64,000 bases of DNA from UBA1424 sp041654095 (GTDB lineage: Bacteria; Bacillota_I; Bacilli_A; RFN20; CAG-826), in NCBI GenBank assembly GCA_041654095.1, contig JBAZED010000003.1, positions 27,963 to 91,962 of the forward strand, given 5' to 3'. Of the stretch, positions 43,954 to 53,148 are shown in pieces; position 1 is the stretch's first letter; each line of letters starts with the position of its first letter. Made by a program: the position numbers and the translations under genes. Under the pieces are notes generated by a model. It was given only the letters and a program-made list of their open reading frames with translations, ran no database searches and was not told the DNA's origin.

Positions 43954-44262
43954 TTATTCGAGTTTGGCCCCGGTGGCCTTGCTGATGCGGACTTTCTTGT
44001 CCTTCTCAACTGCATAGGTCACGCGTGTGGCTTTTTTAGTTTTGGGATCGATGAGGGCGACATTGGAGACGTCGATGGGGACGTAGATTTCAATGATTGA
44101 CCCTTCTGGTGTCTTTTGCGAGGGCTTGCGATGTTTTTTGTGAACATTGACGCCTTCGACGACGACTTTATGCGTTTTGGGGAAGACGGCTTGAACGATG
44201 CCTTCTTTTCCTTTGTCGCTGCCGGTGATGACGACGACTTTATCGCCTTTTTTAATTCTCAT
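43954..44262 (-). CDS. rplX: 50S ribosomal protein L24
   Basis: 102 residues from the ATG at 44262, which has AAGGAG eight bases upstream; a GTG three codons earlier overlaps that site. KOW motif KGDKVVVITGSDKGKEG. Assembly initiator protein on 23S. Standard position between rplN and rplE. Confidence 0.96.
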   Translation of the reverse strand: MRIKKGDKVVVITGSDKGKEGIVQAVFPKTHKVVVEGVNVHKKHRKPSQKTPEGSIIEIYVPIDVSNVALIDPKTKKATRVTYAVEKDKKVRISKATGAKLE

Positions 44263-44274
44263 GCTGTTCACTCC

Positions 44275-44649
44275 TTATAATACTTCGGTTGCCAAGGAGA
44301 CGATTTTCATGAATCCTTCGCCCTTTTCGCGCAATTCGCGGGCCACCGGTCCGAAGACGCGGGTGCCGATCGGGGCATCGTCTTCGCCGATGAGGACGAT
44401 GGCGTTGTCATCAAAGCTGATCGTCGAGCCATCGGGGCGGTTGATCGGGTACTTCGTCCTGACGATGACGCCGCGGACGATTTCACCCTTTTTGACTTTG
44501 CCGTTGGGGGTCGCGCTTTTGACCGCGCACATGACGATGTCGCCAATTGATGAGGACTTGCGATTGCCACCGCCAAAAAGGCGGAAGATGCGCACGCTCT
44601 TCGCTCCGGAATTGTCGGCGACGATTAAATTTGTTTCATTTTGAACCAT
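44275..44649 (-). CDS. rplN: 50S ribosomal protein L14
   Basis: 124 residues, starting MVQNETNLIVADNSGA and containing the L14 hallmark GDIVMCAVKSATP; at the subunit interface next to L19. Twelve bases after the rpsQ stop. Confidence 0.97.
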   Translation of the reverse strand: MVQNETNLIVADNSGAKSVRIFRLFGGGNRKSSSIGDIVMCAVKSATPNGKVKKGEIVRGVIVRTKYPINRPDGSTISFDDNAIVLIGEDDAPIGTRVFGPVARELREKGEGFMKIVSLATEVL

Positions 44650-44661
44650 ATTCGATCGCTC

Positions 44662-45033
44662 CTATTCTGCTTTGACTGCTTCTTCAGGAGCAGGAGCAAC
44701 TTCAGCTTCTTTCGCGACGGGATTGACGCCCTCTTGTTCTTCTAACATGAGTTCGGCTTCTGCGACCTTAATTGATTCAATGGCCTTGATGTCGATGCTG
44801 ACCAAACGATAACGTTTGGTGGCGCTCAACCGACGGCAACCCATGATCGTGACGGTGTCGCCGACCTTGGCTTCGTTCTTCTCATCGTGAGCGTAATACT
44901 TCTTACCGTATTTAACGCGCTTGATGTACATCGCGTGCTTTTTATGGGTTTGAACCAAAACGACGATTGTTTTGTCCATTTTGTCGCTGACGACAACACC
45001 GGTGAAGGTTGGACGTGAGACTCTATTTTCCAT
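44662..45033 (-). CDS. rpsQ: 30S ribosomal protein S17 with acidic C-terminal tail
   Basis: 123 residues versus about 87 in Bacillus. The S17 OB-fold (GVVVSDKMDKTIVVLV, VGDTVTIMGCRRLSATKRY) is complete by about residue 85; the rest is an Ala, Glu and Val-rich acidic tail ending EEAVKAE. Part of a pattern of tails on ribosomal proteins in this genome. Confidence 0.95.
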   Translation of the reverse strand: MENRVSRPTFTGVVVSDKMDKTIVVLVQTHKKHAMYIKRVKYGKKYYAHDEKNEAKVGDTVTIMGCRRLSATKRYRLVSIDIKAIESIKVAEAELMLEEQEGVNPVAKEAEVAPAPEEAVKAE

Positions 45034-45047
45034 GTTTCGGTTCCTCC

Positions 45048-45245
45048 TTATTTAATTCCTAATTCGCGTTCGCGCTTGATGGTGTAGGCTTTGGCGATAT
45101 CCTTACGGACGCGCCGAACTTCTTCACCGTGCTCTAACTGACCCACGGCTTTTTTGCGGCGAAGATTGAATAATTGTTCTTTGAGCAGATAAACTTTTTC
45201 GTTGAGCTCTTCATTACTCATTTCGCGCAATTCGCTAATTTTCAT
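45048..45245 (-). CDS. rpmC: 50S ribosomal protein L29
   Basis: 65 residues, helical hairpin with NEKVYLLKEQLFNLR and VRRVRKDIAKAYTI. At the exit tunnel, a docking place for trigger factor and SRP with L23. Two bases after rplP. Confidence 0.96.
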   Translation of the reverse strand: MKISELREMSNEELNEKVYLLKEQLFNLRRKKAVGQLEHGEEVRRVRKDIAKAYTIKRERELGIK

Positions 45246-45247
45246 AG

Positions 45248-45667
45248 TTATTCACCCCTCGCTTCCTTGGCGATGACCTTGCATTTAATCGGCAGTTTAT
45301 AAGCCGCGAGACGAAGCGCTTCGCGCGCCTCTTTCTCATCGACGCCGCCAATTTCAAACATGACGCGGTTCATCTTGACGACGGCAACCCACGTTTCCGG
45401 GTTACCCTTGCCGGAACCCATGCGGACTTCGGCTGGTTTTTTGGTCTTGGCTAGATGCGGGAAGATGCGAATCCACACTTTCCCGGCTCTTTGCGTATAG
45501 CGGCTGAGGACGATACGGGCTGCTTCGATTTGACGGTCGTTGATCCATCCACCGGTGACGGCTTGAAGGCCAAAGTCGCCAAAGGCGATGTCGTTACCGG
45601 CTTTGGACTTGCCTTCGTAACTAATACCGTGCGGACGCCGATATTTAACTCTTTTCGGTTGTAGCAT
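45248..45667 (-). CDS. rplP: 50S ribosomal protein L16
   Basis: 139 residues, starting MLQPKRVKYRRPHGISYEGK and holding RGKVWIRIFPHL-like and GKGNPETWVAVVK motifs. Organises the A-site finger and the peptidyl transferase region. Confidence 0.97.
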   Translation of the reverse strand: MLQPKRVKYRRPHGISYEGKSKAGNDIAFGDFGLQAVTGGWINDRQIEAARIVLSRYTQRAGKVWIRIFPHLAKTKKPAEVRMGSGKGNPETWVAVVKMNRVMFEIGGVDEKEAREALRLAAYKLPIKCKVIAKEARGE

Positions 45668-45672
45668 CGCTG

Positions 45673-46347
45673 TTATTCTCCTTCCGCTGTCGTCTTCTTC
45701 TCTTCGGGAAGAATCTCACCACGGCAGATCCAGACTTTGACGCCGAGACGACCATATGTGGTGTGCGCTTCTGTGTGCGCATAATCTATATCACTGCGCA
45801 AGGTGTGGAGAGGGATAATTCCATCTTTGTAACCTTCGCTGCGGGCGATATCGTTTCCGCCTAAGCGACCCGATACTTCAGTTTTAATACCTTTGGCACC
45901 GGCCTTGCGGACTCTTTGAATGGCTTTTTTTTGTGCGGTTCTAAATGAAGCGCGGTTTTCAAGTTCGGAGGCGATCCATTGCGCGACGAGGTTGGCGTCG
46001 AGATCGGGATTTTTAACTTCCACGACATCGATGCGAACGTTGGCGGTTTTGATCTTCTTGCCGAGTTCTTTTTTGATGCGGTTGATATTGGCACCATCTT
46101 GGCCGATGACGACGCCTGGACGGGCGACAAAGCACAGGATATTGACGGTATGGCCTTTATCGGTTTTAGCTCTTTCAATCTCGATGTGAGAGAGGAGAGC
46201 GGCTTTTAGGTTCTTATCAAGATATTGGCGGATGACCATGTCTTCGGTTAGGAAGGCGGCGTATTCCTCACGATCGGCGTACCAACGCGAATTCCAATCT
46301 TTGTTGATGCCGATGCGCAGGCCGACTGGATTAACTTTTTGTCCCAT
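45673..46347 (-). CDS. rpsC: 30S ribosomal protein S3
   Basis: 224 residues. Start MGQKVNPVGLRIGINKDW; a KH domain with GQDGANINRIKKEL and the C-terminal domain (GRLGGNDIARSEGYKDG). At the mRNA entry. Short Glu and Thr-rich tail. Confidence 0.97.
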   Translation of the reverse strand: MGQKVNPVGLRIGINKDWNSRWYADREEYAAFLTEDMVIRQYLDKNLKAALLSHIEIERAKTDKGHTVNILCFVARPGVVIGQDGANINRIKKELGKKIKTANVRIDVVEVKNPDLDANLVAQWIASELENRASFRTAQKKAIQRVRKAGAKGIKTEVSGRLGGNDIARSEGYKDGIIPLHTLRSDIDYAHTEAHTTYGRLGVKVWICRGEILPEEKKTTAEGE

Positions 46348-46356
46348 GTGTTGCTC

Positions 46357-46779
46357 CTATCTACTCTTGATTGTCACATAAATGTGACACGTCCGTTTGA
46401 TGAGGCCTGACGACGAACCTTTGGCGCGAGGCATGAACCTCTTCATCCGCAGACCATCGTTAGCGTAGATGGTGTGGATGTAGAGCTTGCTCTCTTCCAT
46501 CGCGAAGTTGTTGATGGCATTGGCCGCGGCGCTCTTGATGACTTTGATAATGGCCGGAGACGCGGAACGATTGGTGTTAGCGAGAATGCCGAGGGCAACG
46601 CTGAGGTCTTTGCCACGGACGATATCGATGACGAGGCGGGCTTTGCGCGGAGTGAGGCGGACATCATAGGCGACGGCGTGGGCTTCGGTAACTTTTGGTT
46701 TGGCCGGAGCGGCGGGTTTTTCCTCGACTTTAACCGGTTTGACGGCTTTTTTGCGAGTAACTGGTTTCTTTTCTGCCAT
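46357..46779 (-). CDS. rplV: 50S ribosomal protein L22 with N-terminal extension
   Basis: 140 residues. A Lys, Pro and Ala-rich 30-residue N-terminus precedes the L22 core starting HAVAYDVRLTPRKARLV. The tunnel-lining beta-hairpin contains MKRFMPRAKGSS. Nothing to suggest macrolide-resistance changes. Confidence 0.96.
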   Translation of the reverse strand: MAEKKPVTRKKAVKPVKVEEKPAAPAKPKVTEAHAVAYDVRLTPRKARLVIDIVRGKDLSVALGILANTNRSASPAIIKVIKSAAANAINNFAMEESKLYIHTIYANDGLRMKRFMPRAKGSSSGLIKRTCHIYVTIKSR

Positions 46780-46788
46780 AGGTCCTCC

Positions 46789-47082
46789 TTATTTAGCAGC
46801 TGTTGCTGCTTTGTCTTCGGCGGTGTGGCCGGTATGACCGCGGTAGGTCCTCGTCGGGGAGAATTCGCCCAACTTGTGACCAACCATATCTTCGGTGACG
46901 TACACAGTGATGTGTTCGCGGCCATTATAAACGGCGAAAGTGTGTTCAACAAATTCTGGGAAGATGGTACTGCGACGTGACCACGTCTTGATAATCTCTT
47001 TCCGATTGGCGGCGTTGAGCTTGCGCACTTTATTCATTAAGTGAACGTCGCAGAACGGTCCTTTTTTCAAACTACGTGCCAT
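46789..47082 (-). CDS. rpsS: 30S ribosomal protein S19
   Basis: 97 residues, opening ARSLKKGPFCDVHLMNKV with the typical EFSPTRTYRGHTG and a short Ala-rich tail. Pairs with S13 in the head. Confidence 0.97.
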   Translation of the reverse strand: MARSLKKGPFCDVHLMNKVRKLNAANRKEIIKTWSRRSTIFPEFVEHTFAVYNGREHITVYVTEDMVGHKLGEFSPTRTYRGHTGHTAEDKAATAAK

Positions 47083-47103
47083 AATTGATTACTCCTTTCG
47101 CTT

Positions 47104-47937
47104 CTATTTAGCATTGCGGCGTCTGACGATGAGCCGCGTCGATGCTTTCTTGGCTTTTCTCGTTTTGACGCCGAGAGCGCGTTTACCCCATGGGGTACGT
47201 GGTGCATCGCGACCAACCGGTGCTTTACCTTCACCACCACCGTGCGGGTGGTCGACCGGGTTCATAGCTGAACCGCGAACGGTCGGGCGTGTGCCTTGCC
47301 AGCGTGTCTTGCCGGCTTTGCCTTTGTTGATGAGGCTATAATCTTCGTTGCCGACGCTGCCGATGGTGGCGCGGCATGTGCTGAGAATCTTGCGCATTTC
47401 ACCGCTCGCGAGGCGGACGATGACATACTTTCCTTCTTTACCGAGGATTTGAGCACTAGCTCCCGCGGCGCGGCAGAGCTGTCCGCCTTTGCCGGGACTT
47501 AGTTCAACATTGTGAACGACGGTACCTTCGGGGATGTTGCCAATTTCCATGGCGTTGCCAATTTGAATGTCGGCGACGGGATTCGAGACGATGCGGTCCC
47601 CGACCTTTAAGTCTTTGGGGGCGATGATGTATCTCTTCTCGCCATCGAGGTAACTGACTAGGCAGATGTTGGCGTTGCGATTCGGATCATATTCGACGGC
47701 TTTGACGATGGCGGCGATATCATCTTTGTTTCTCTTGAAATCGATGAGGCGGTATTTCCGTTTGTGACCGCCACCGATATGGCGGGTGGTAATGACACCT
47801 TGGTTATTTCTTCCGCCGGTCTTCGTCAGCGAGACGAGAAGACTTTTTTCAGGAGTGTTTTTAGTGATTTCTTCAAACGTCGAGTTCGTCATGTTGCGAC
47901 GACTTGGCGTCGTCGGTTTATAACTTCTGATTGACAT
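47104..47937 (-). CDS. rplB: 50S ribosomal protein L2
   Basis: 277 residues. Conserved catalytic-region loop GSAMNPVDHPHGGGEGK holds the His that in other bacteria is needed for peptidyl transferase assembly. N-terminal MSIRSYKPTTPSRR typical. Lies between rplW and rpsS. Confidence 0.97.
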   Translation of the reverse strand: MSIRSYKPTTPSRRNMTNSTFEEITKNTPEKSLLVSLTKTGGRNNQGVITTRHIGGGHKRKYRLIDFKRNKDDIAAIVKAVEYDPNRNANICLVSYLDGEKRYIIAPKDLKVGDRIVSNPVADIQIGNAMEIGNIPEGTVVHNVELSPGKGGQLCRAAGASAQILGKEGKYVIVRLASGEMRKILSTCRATIGSVGNEDYSLINKGKAGKTRWQGTRPTVRGSAMNPVDHPHGGGEGKAPVGRDAPRTPWGKRALGVKTRKAKKASTRLIVRRRNAK

Positions 47938-47965
47938 TTAATTTCTCCTATAATGAGCCCGCGGG

Positions 47966-48313
47966 CTATTCCTTGAAGAGATCGAGAGCTTCGCCGGAAG
48001 CGACGGTCACGACCGCTTTTTTATACCCCGAGATCTTGCCGTCATAGCGGCCACCCCGACGGGTACTTTTGGGCAGGACATTCAGAATGCGAACGTCGGT
48101 TGCCTTCACTCCGAAGACGCGTTCGAAGGCCAATTTGACTTGTGTGCGATTGGCATTCGGAGCAACTCGGAACGTTGCTTGGTTTTTCTCTTGCATGAGG
48201 GCCATCGTCTTTTCGGTGATGACCGGGCGCAAAATGGTGGCGAAGTCGTGGAGGGTTGCTTTAGCAAACCGCTTTTCGACTTTCTTGGTTTCGACTTTTT
48301 TCTTGGCAGCCAT
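47966..48313 (-). CDS. rplW: 50S ribosomal protein L23
   Basis: 115 residues, with a 20-residue Lys-rich N-terminal extension before the L23 core (LRPVITEKTMALM). Chaperone docking at the tunnel exit. The start overlaps the rplD stop by one base. Confidence 0.96.
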   Translation of the reverse strand: MAAKKKVETKKVEKRFAKATLHDFATILRPVITEKTMALMQEKNQATFRVAPNANRTQVKLAFERVFGVKATDVRILNVLPKSTRRGGRYDGKISGYKKAVVTVASGEALDLFKE

Positions 48314-48951
48314 TAGATGAGTACCTCCTCGAGAGCTTTGACGGCCGCTTTGCTCATAATCACCGCTTGATGATTAAGAAGGTCGTACACGGACACGTTA
48401 TTTGGGGCCGTCATCGTCACATTGGCGAGATTCCGCGCGCTGATGGCGACGTTATCTTCGATTTCGGTCAGGACGACGAGAATTCGGCCTTCGGCCTTCA
48501 GGGCGTTGCAGACATCCACGAAAGCTTTGGTTTTAATTTCTTTCAACTCGAGATTATCAACGACTTTTAGGCCGTCTTTAACTTTGAGGGTCAGCGCTGA
48601 CTTAAGAGCGAGACGATGTTCCTTTTTATTTTGTTGTAGGACGTAGTTTTGATCGCCGGTCGGTCCGAAGACGGTGCCGCCTCCGACCCAGATTGGCGAG
48701 CGGGAACTACCGGCCCGAGCCCGACCCGTACCTTTTTGGCGCCACGGTTTTTTGCCACCGCCAGAAACTTCATCGCGCTTCTTGGTTTTGGATGTGGCTT
48801 GGCGCATGTTCGAGCGATAGACATTAACTGCATCAAACATCGCGGTCTTGTTCACTTCGACATTGAAGACTTCGCTTTTAAGCGAGATGGTGGAGACTTT
48901 TTCGCCCAGTTGATTGTAAACCGGGACACTGACTTTTTTATTATCAGCCAT
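48313..48951 (-). CDS. rplD: 50S ribosomal protein L4
   Basis: 212 residues with the extended tunnel loop (KPWRQKGTGRARAGSSRSP) that constricts the exit tunnel. In E. coli L4 represses this operon; a structured leader upstream of rpsJ is compatible. Close to rplC (2-base gap). Confidence 0.97.
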   Translation of the reverse strand: MADNKKVSVPVYNQLGEKVSTISLKSEVFNVEVNKTAMFDAVNVYRSNMRQATSKTKKRDEVSGGGKKPWRQKGTGRARAGSSRSPIWVGGGTVFGPTGDQNYVLQQNKKEHRLALKSALTLKVKDGLKVVDNLELKEIKTKAFVDVCNALKAEGRILVVLTEIEDNVAISARNLANVTMTAPNNVSVYDLLNHQAVIMSKAAVKALEEVLI

Positions 48952-48953
48952 GA

Positions 48954-49715
48954 TTATTCTCCTTTCACTTCAGCTGCGGCGGGCGCATCCTGAACAGCCG
49001 GAGCAGATGGAGCCGCTTCTTCTATGACGGCCTCAACCGCCGGTGCGCGTTTAATTAAATCTTTAACGAGTTTCTTTTCGCCGAGTTGTTCTTTGAAGGC
49101 GCTGCGAATCGTCACGAGCGCTTTCTTCGGACCAGGTACTGATCCTTTGACTAAGATGTAATTCTTCTCCGCGTCGACTTTGACGACGATGAGATTGAAG
49201 ATGGTCGCGCCGGTATTACCATGATGGCCAGCCATCTTTTTGCCAGGAAGGACGCGGTTGTTGGGGCGGCCATTCATAGCCATCGAGCCAACGCCTCTGT
49301 GATATCCTGAGCCATGACCTTTCGGCCCGATTTTATGTCCATAGCGCTGAATGGAGCCGAGAAAACCTCTGCCCTTCGTCACGCCGATGACATCGACAAT
49401 TTCACCTGCATTAAACAAATTTGCACTGATAGCATCGCCGACTCTGTAAGAAGCCAGTTCGTCGCCTCTGATTTCCGCCAAATGCTTTTTCGGAGTCACA
49501 TTCGCTTTGGCAAAGTGCCCTTTTTCACATTTGTTGGCGCGAGATTCGCGCAGATCCTCGTAACCGACTTGTAAGGCACTATAGCCATCCTTGTCGACCG
49601 TCTTAACTTGAGTGACGACGTTCGGTAAGACTTCAATGACGGTGACTGCATACATGGTGCCGTCTTCAGCGAAGACTTGCGTCATGCCCATTTTACGTCC
49701 AATGATTGATTTCAT
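48954..49715 (-). CDS. rplC: 50S ribosomal protein L3 with C-terminal Ala/Pro/Glu tail
   Basis: 253 residues versus about 209 in Bacillus. L3 core opens KSIIGRKMGMTQVFAEDG and has GHGSGYHRGVGSMA near the peptidyl transferase centre. The last 40 residues are a tail rich in Ala, Pro, Val and Glu. Confidence 0.96.
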   Translation of the reverse strand: MKSIIGRKMGMTQVFAEDGTMYAVTVIEVLPNVVTQVKTVDKDGYSALQVGYEDLRESRANKCEKGHFAKANVTPKKHLAEIRGDELASYRVGDAISANLFNAGEIVDVIGVTKGRGFLGSIQRYGHKIGPKGHGSGYHRGVGSMAMNGRPNNRVLPGKKMAGHHGNTGATIFNLIVVKVDAEKNYILVKGSVPGPKKALVTIRSAFKEQLGEKKLVKDLIKRAPAVEAVIEEAAPSAPAVQDAPAAAEVKGE

Positions 49716-49729
49716 CAGTCTTACCTCCT

Positions 49730-50041
49730 TTATAATTTGATGTCGATATCGACACCGCTTGGCAAGTCGAGCCGACGCAGAGTGTCAACTGTTTCCTTGG
49801 TAGGGTTGGTAATATCGATTAGTCGTTTGTGAGTTCTGATTTCGAATTGTTCGCGAGCATCCTTGTACTTATGGACAGCGCGAAGAATCGTGAAGACTTG
49901 TTTTTCCGTCGGGAGCGGAATGGGGCCGACGACACCGGCACCCGTCTTATTCGCTGCTTCGAGAATTTTCTCGACGCTCAGATCAAGTATCTTGTGATCG
50001 TAAGCTTTGAGGCGAACCCTGATTACTTTGGTTTTAGCCAT
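49730..50041 (-). CDS. rpsJ: 30S ribosomal protein S10
   Basis: 103 residues, VRLKAYDHKILD and IRTHKRLIDITNP being conserved. First gene of the S10 operon. GGAGG ribosome site, after a 120-base leader with two hairpins. S10 (NusE) also joins antitermination complexes. Confidence 0.97.
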   Translation of the reverse strand: MAKTKVIRVRLKAYDHKILDLSVEKILEAANKTGAGVVGPIPLPTEKQVFTILRAVHKYKDAREQFEIRTHKRLIDITNPTKETVDTLRRLDLPSGVDIDIKL

Positions 50042-50059
50042 GAACTATCCTCCTTGTGT

Positions 50060-50132
50060 TTCCAGGCTGTGGAATCTTGCTCAGTGCGAATTACCTGATA
50101 CCCATTCATGACAACGCCTGTGGGTGTATCAG
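50060..50132 (-). promoter_or_regulatory. Structured leader of the S10 operon
   Basis: Between promoter and rpsJ the minus strand can form CTGATA, bulge, CCCA paired with TGGG, TATCAG (50095-50132) and a second 5-bp hairpin TTCCA/TGGAA (50060-50074) ten bases before the ribosome site. Placement suits autoregulation by a ribosomal protein such as L4, but it does not match a family I can name. Confidence 0.45.
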
Positions 50133-50168
50133 CAACCTCGCATGTCAACGCAGACGCCAACGTTTTAT

Positions 50169-50198
50169 ATACTACCCTGGTGTGCGCTTTCGAGTCAA
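50169..50198 (-). promoter_or_regulatory. S10 operon promoter
   Basis: Minus strand TTGACT (50193-50198), 18-base spacer, TAGTAT (50169-50174). It would drive the whole 29-gene run, giving a leader of about 120 bases. Confidence 0.6.
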
Positions 50199-50236
50199 GC
50201 ATAAATATAATTTATTAATCTATAGTATCGGCGGAA

Positions 50237-50263
50237 TCACTTCTCGCAATTAGCAAGAAATGA
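50237..50263. promoter_or_regulatory. 11-bp hairpin between queH and the S10 promoter
   Basis: TCACTTCTCGC, 5 bases, GCAAGAAATGA: 11 pairs with two G-U on the minus-strand RNA. No U tract follows on either strand, so it could be a weak terminator for queH, a processing site, or a protein-binding site. Confidence 0.4.
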
Positions 50264-50318
50264 CGGGCAATTAAAAAATCTAGCCTCGATTAAACGATCA
50301 AATATCATTAAAAAACAT

Positions 50319-50948
50319 CTATTTTTTCTTTAAAAATGTGTATTTGCAGCCGCAGTAAGTCTGTTGATAAAGGCCATATTCATCTCGCATTTCACGAGCG
50401 ATATCGATGCCTTTGTTCTTCTTAAAATCGCTGAATAGATATTTGGTCTTTGGATATTTTGCCGATAGCTTATGCCCAATCGCGTTGAGAACCTGCGAAT
50501 TCTTCTGGCGGGAAATCGTCATCGCGGTCGTGAAGTATTCATAGCTGTTTTGTTCGGCGAAAGCATAGGCCTCATCCATCCTTTTTTCGTAGCAGATAAA
50601 ACAGCGTTTCGCTCCTTCCGGCAGGTCGGCATACGGTTCTAAATCAATATTATATTGATCGTTGTCGTATTTTGGAGCGATCAGATGAACTATGTGACCT
50701 TCTTTGTGCTGTAAATCATCGAGGAATTTGACGAGTTCGGAAAGGCGCTTGTCGTACTCGGCGAATGGGTAGATATTCGAGTTGTTATAGTAAATTGTAA
50801 CATCGAAATGCGGACACAAAAAGAGGAGCGTATAGGTTGAGCACGGCGCGCAGCAAACATGGAGGAGAAGGCGAGGCTTGCGACCGCCGACATTCACCTT
50901 TCCGATCTCTTCCAGCGATTTGAGATAGTAATTAGTTTTCTTTTCCAT
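50319..50948 (-). CDS. queH: Epoxyqueuosine reductase QueH
   Basis: 209 residues from ATG 50948; a TTG seven codons earlier is also in frame. CCAPC is at 32-36 and YCGC at 198-201, the Cys clusters that hold the metal centres of QueH. Reduces epoxyqueuosine to queuosine in tRNA, the last step, and is unrelated to the cobalamin-dependent QueG. Overlaps queA by 17 bases, forming a unit with tgt and queT. Confidence 0.9.
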   Translation of the reverse strand: MEKKTNYYLKSLEEIGKVNVGGRKPRLLLHVCCAPCSTYTLLFLCPHFDVTIYYNNSNIYPFAEYDKRLSELVKFLDDLQHKEGHIVHLIAPKYDNDQYNIDLEPYADLPEGAKRCFICYEKRMDEAYAFAEQNSYEYFTTAMTISRQKNSQVLNAIGHKLSAKYPKTKYLFSDFKKNKGIDIAREMRDEYGLYQQTYCGCKYTFLKKK

Positions 50949-51969
50949 AGATGAACATTGCGTCTCCAAAACTGAAGAACCGATATCTCTCTTTTATCGC
51001 ATGTTCGTAAATTTGCATAGTAAATTCGCGACCAGCAAAGGCTGAAACGAGCATGATCAGAGTCGATTTCGGCAAATGAAAATTAGTTATTAAAGCGTCG
51101 ATTGCCTTGAATTGGTAGCCGGGGCTGATGAAGATATCGGTTGATTCGTGGCAAGGAACGAACTGACCATATTTTTGATAGATAGCTTCCAATGTGCGCG
51201 TCGAAGTTGTTCCGACGGCGATGATGCGGCGACCCTCATCTTTCGCTTTATTAAGAGCGACACAGGCCTCTTTTGTAACTTCGAAAAACTCGCTATGCAT
51301 AATGTGGTCTTCGGTGTCTAACACCTTGACAGGCCGGAAGGTTCCGAGCCCAATATGCAGTGTAATATCGACAATTTCAACGCCGATTTGCGCTATTTTT
51401 GCCAATAAGTCAGGGGTAAAATGAAATCCCGCCGTCGGCGCGGCGCTGCTCCCAAGCCGCTCGGCGTAGACGGTTTGATACCGGCTGTTATCCTCACATT
51501 GCTTTTTTATATAGGGGGGCAATGGCATGAGCCCCACCGCTTCTAAAGCTTCCAGAAATACGCCGGAATAAAAAAACTGCATGATGCGAATACCTTCGTC
51601 CTTGACCTCGATGCATCGCGCTTTGAGAACGCCTTCTTTAAAAATGATGACCGTATCTTGCTTGATTGTCTTGGCGTTGCCCGCCAAACATTCCCACGCA
51701 TCTTTTTTCAGCTCGCGCAAGAGCAGAACTTCGACATGAGCTCCCGTCTTTTCCTTGCGGCCGAAGAGGCGGGCCGGCAGTACTTTTGTGTTGTTGCGAA
51801 CTAAGATATCGCCCGCTTTTAGGTAGTTGAGAATATCAAAAAAATGTTCGTCTTTATACGTTTTTGTCGCGCAGTCGACGCTGATCATTCGCGATTGATC
51901 CCGGATCGGCGTCGGTGACTGGGCAATCAATTCTTCCGGCAGATGAAAATCGAAGAGCTTTACATTCAT
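50932..51969 (-). CDS. queA: S-adenosylmethionine:tRNA ribosyltransferase-isomerase
   Basis: 345 residues. Opens LFDFHLPEELIAQSP and includes GSSAAPTAGFHFT and ITNFHLPKSTLIMLVSAF. Adds the epoxycyclopentanediol group from SAM to preQ1-modified tRNA. One-base overlap with tgt (TGATG). Confidence 0.96.
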   Translation of the reverse strand: MNVKLFDFHLPEELIAQSPTPIRDQSRMISVDCATKTYKDEHFFDILNYLKAGDILVRNNTKVLPARLFGRKEKTGAHVEVLLLRELKKDAWECLAGNAKTIKQDTVIIFKEGVLKARCIEVKDEGIRIMQFFYSGVFLEALEAVGLMPLPPYIKKQCEDNSRYQTVYAERLGSSAAPTAGFHFTPDLLAKIAQIGVEIVDITLHIGLGTFRPVKVLDTEDHIMHSEFFEVTKEACVALNKAKDEGRRIIAVGTTSTRTLEAIYQKYGQFVPCHESTDIFISPGYQFKAIDALITNFHLPKSTLIMLVSAFAGREFTMQIYEHAIKERYRFFSFGDAMFIYGKEN

Positions 51970-53102
51970 CAGAAACCTTTTTTGCTTCCGAAAGCGCGAT
52001 ATACTTCGGTCTTAAAATCGCCGAATCGATCTTCCTTAATTGCCTGGCGAGCTTTTCCCATCAGTGAGACGAGAAAACGGACGTTGTGAAGAGACAGTAA
52101 ACGTTTTCCAAAAGTCTCTTCGCTGATATAGAGATGGCGGAGATAGGCCTTCGTGTAATTTTGACATGTATAGCAATCGCAATTGGCATCGAGAGGGGTG
52201 AAATCGTCTTTGTATTTAGCGTTGCGGATGTTGACGCGACCGACGGAAGTCATCAAAGCGCCATGACGAGCGATGCGCGTCGGCAAAACGCAGTCGAACA
52301 TATCTACTCCCTGGGCAATTCCTTCGAGGAGAAAGTCGATTGAACCAACGCCCATGAGATAGCGCGGTTTATCACTGGGAAGATAGGCGACTGATTGCTG
52401 GACCATTTTAACGTAAACATCTTTTGGTTCGCCAATCGACGTTCCGCCGATCGAGTATCCGGGAAAATCCATTTCGGATAGTTCAATCGCTGAATGCTTT
52501 CGCAAATCCTCATAGTCGCTGCCTTGAACGATGCCAAATAGAGCTTGGTCGCTTCTGATCTGCGCTACTTGCCCACGCTTAGCCCATCGCAACGTCCGCT
52601 CGACGCTTTTTTTCGCGTAGGAATATTCGACGGGGTAGGGCATGCACTCATCAAAAGACATGATGATGTCCGCGCCAATCTTTTCTTGAATAGCGATTAC
52701 TTTTTCAGGCGTGAATTCGAGCTTCGAGCCATCGAGATGGTTTCTAAAGGTCACTCCTTCTTCGCTGATTTTGCACTTGTCCATCAACGAAAAAACCTGA
52801 AAGCCACCCGAGTCGGTTAGAATCGGACCGTCGTAGTTCATAAATTTATGAATGCCCCCCGCTCTTGCGACGATGTCTTCACCGGGACGTAAGTGAAGGT
52901 GATAAGTGTTGGCGAGAATGACACCGGTTCCAATGCTTTTGAGTTCCTCGGGAGATAATGTTTTAACGGTGGCTAGAGTTCCAACCGGCATGAACATCGG
53001 AACTTCGACATCGCCATGAGGCGTGTGCAAAATGCCATAGCGAGCCCCGGTTTGTTTACAGATGTGTTTTATTTCTAAATAAAAGTTTTCCATAGCATAC
53101 AA
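51969..53102 (-). CDS. tgt: tRNA-guanine transglycosylase
   Basis: 377 residues. Active-site Asp in DSGGFQVFSL (near 99-108), second catalytic Asp in GVDMFDCVLPTR; zinc site near the C-terminus (CDCYTC and His). Exchanges G34 for preQ1 in tRNAs with GUN anticodons. Two ATGs (53102, 53093) lack a clear ribosome site; the first is used. Middle gene of the queuosine unit. Confidence 0.96.
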   Translation of the reverse strand: MYAMENFYLEIKHICKQTGARYGILHTPHGDVEVPMFMPVGTLATVKTLSPEELKSIGTGVILANTYHLHLRPGEDIVARAGGIHKFMNYDGPILTDSGGFQVFSLMDKCKISEEGVTFRNHLDGSKLEFTPEKVIAIQEKIGADIIMSFDECMPYPVEYSYAKKSVERTLRWAKRGQVAQIRSDQALFGIVQGSDYEDLRKHSAIELSEMDFPGYSIGGTSIGEPKDVYVKMVQQSVAYLPSDKPRYLMGVGSIDFLLEGIAQGVDMFDCVLPTRIARHGALMTSVGRVNIRNAKYKDDFTPLDANCDCYTCQNYTKAYLRHLYISEETFGKRLLSLHNVRFLVSLMGKARQAIKEDRFGDFKTEVYRAFGSKKGF

Positions 53103-53148
53103 AATATTATGATATTCATGATGAAAATGCCAATTAATTTATAAAAGT

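Noticed and set aside
43603..44100. 165-codon plus-strand frame, Phe-rich, opposite rplE
   Set aside because: Phe and Gly richness is just the reverse complement of the Lys/Ala-rich L5 extension.
50085..50165. tRNA or small RNA gene in the S10 leader
   Set aside because: Hairpins present but no cloverleaf, no T-loop sequence and no CCA; better explained as the operon leader.
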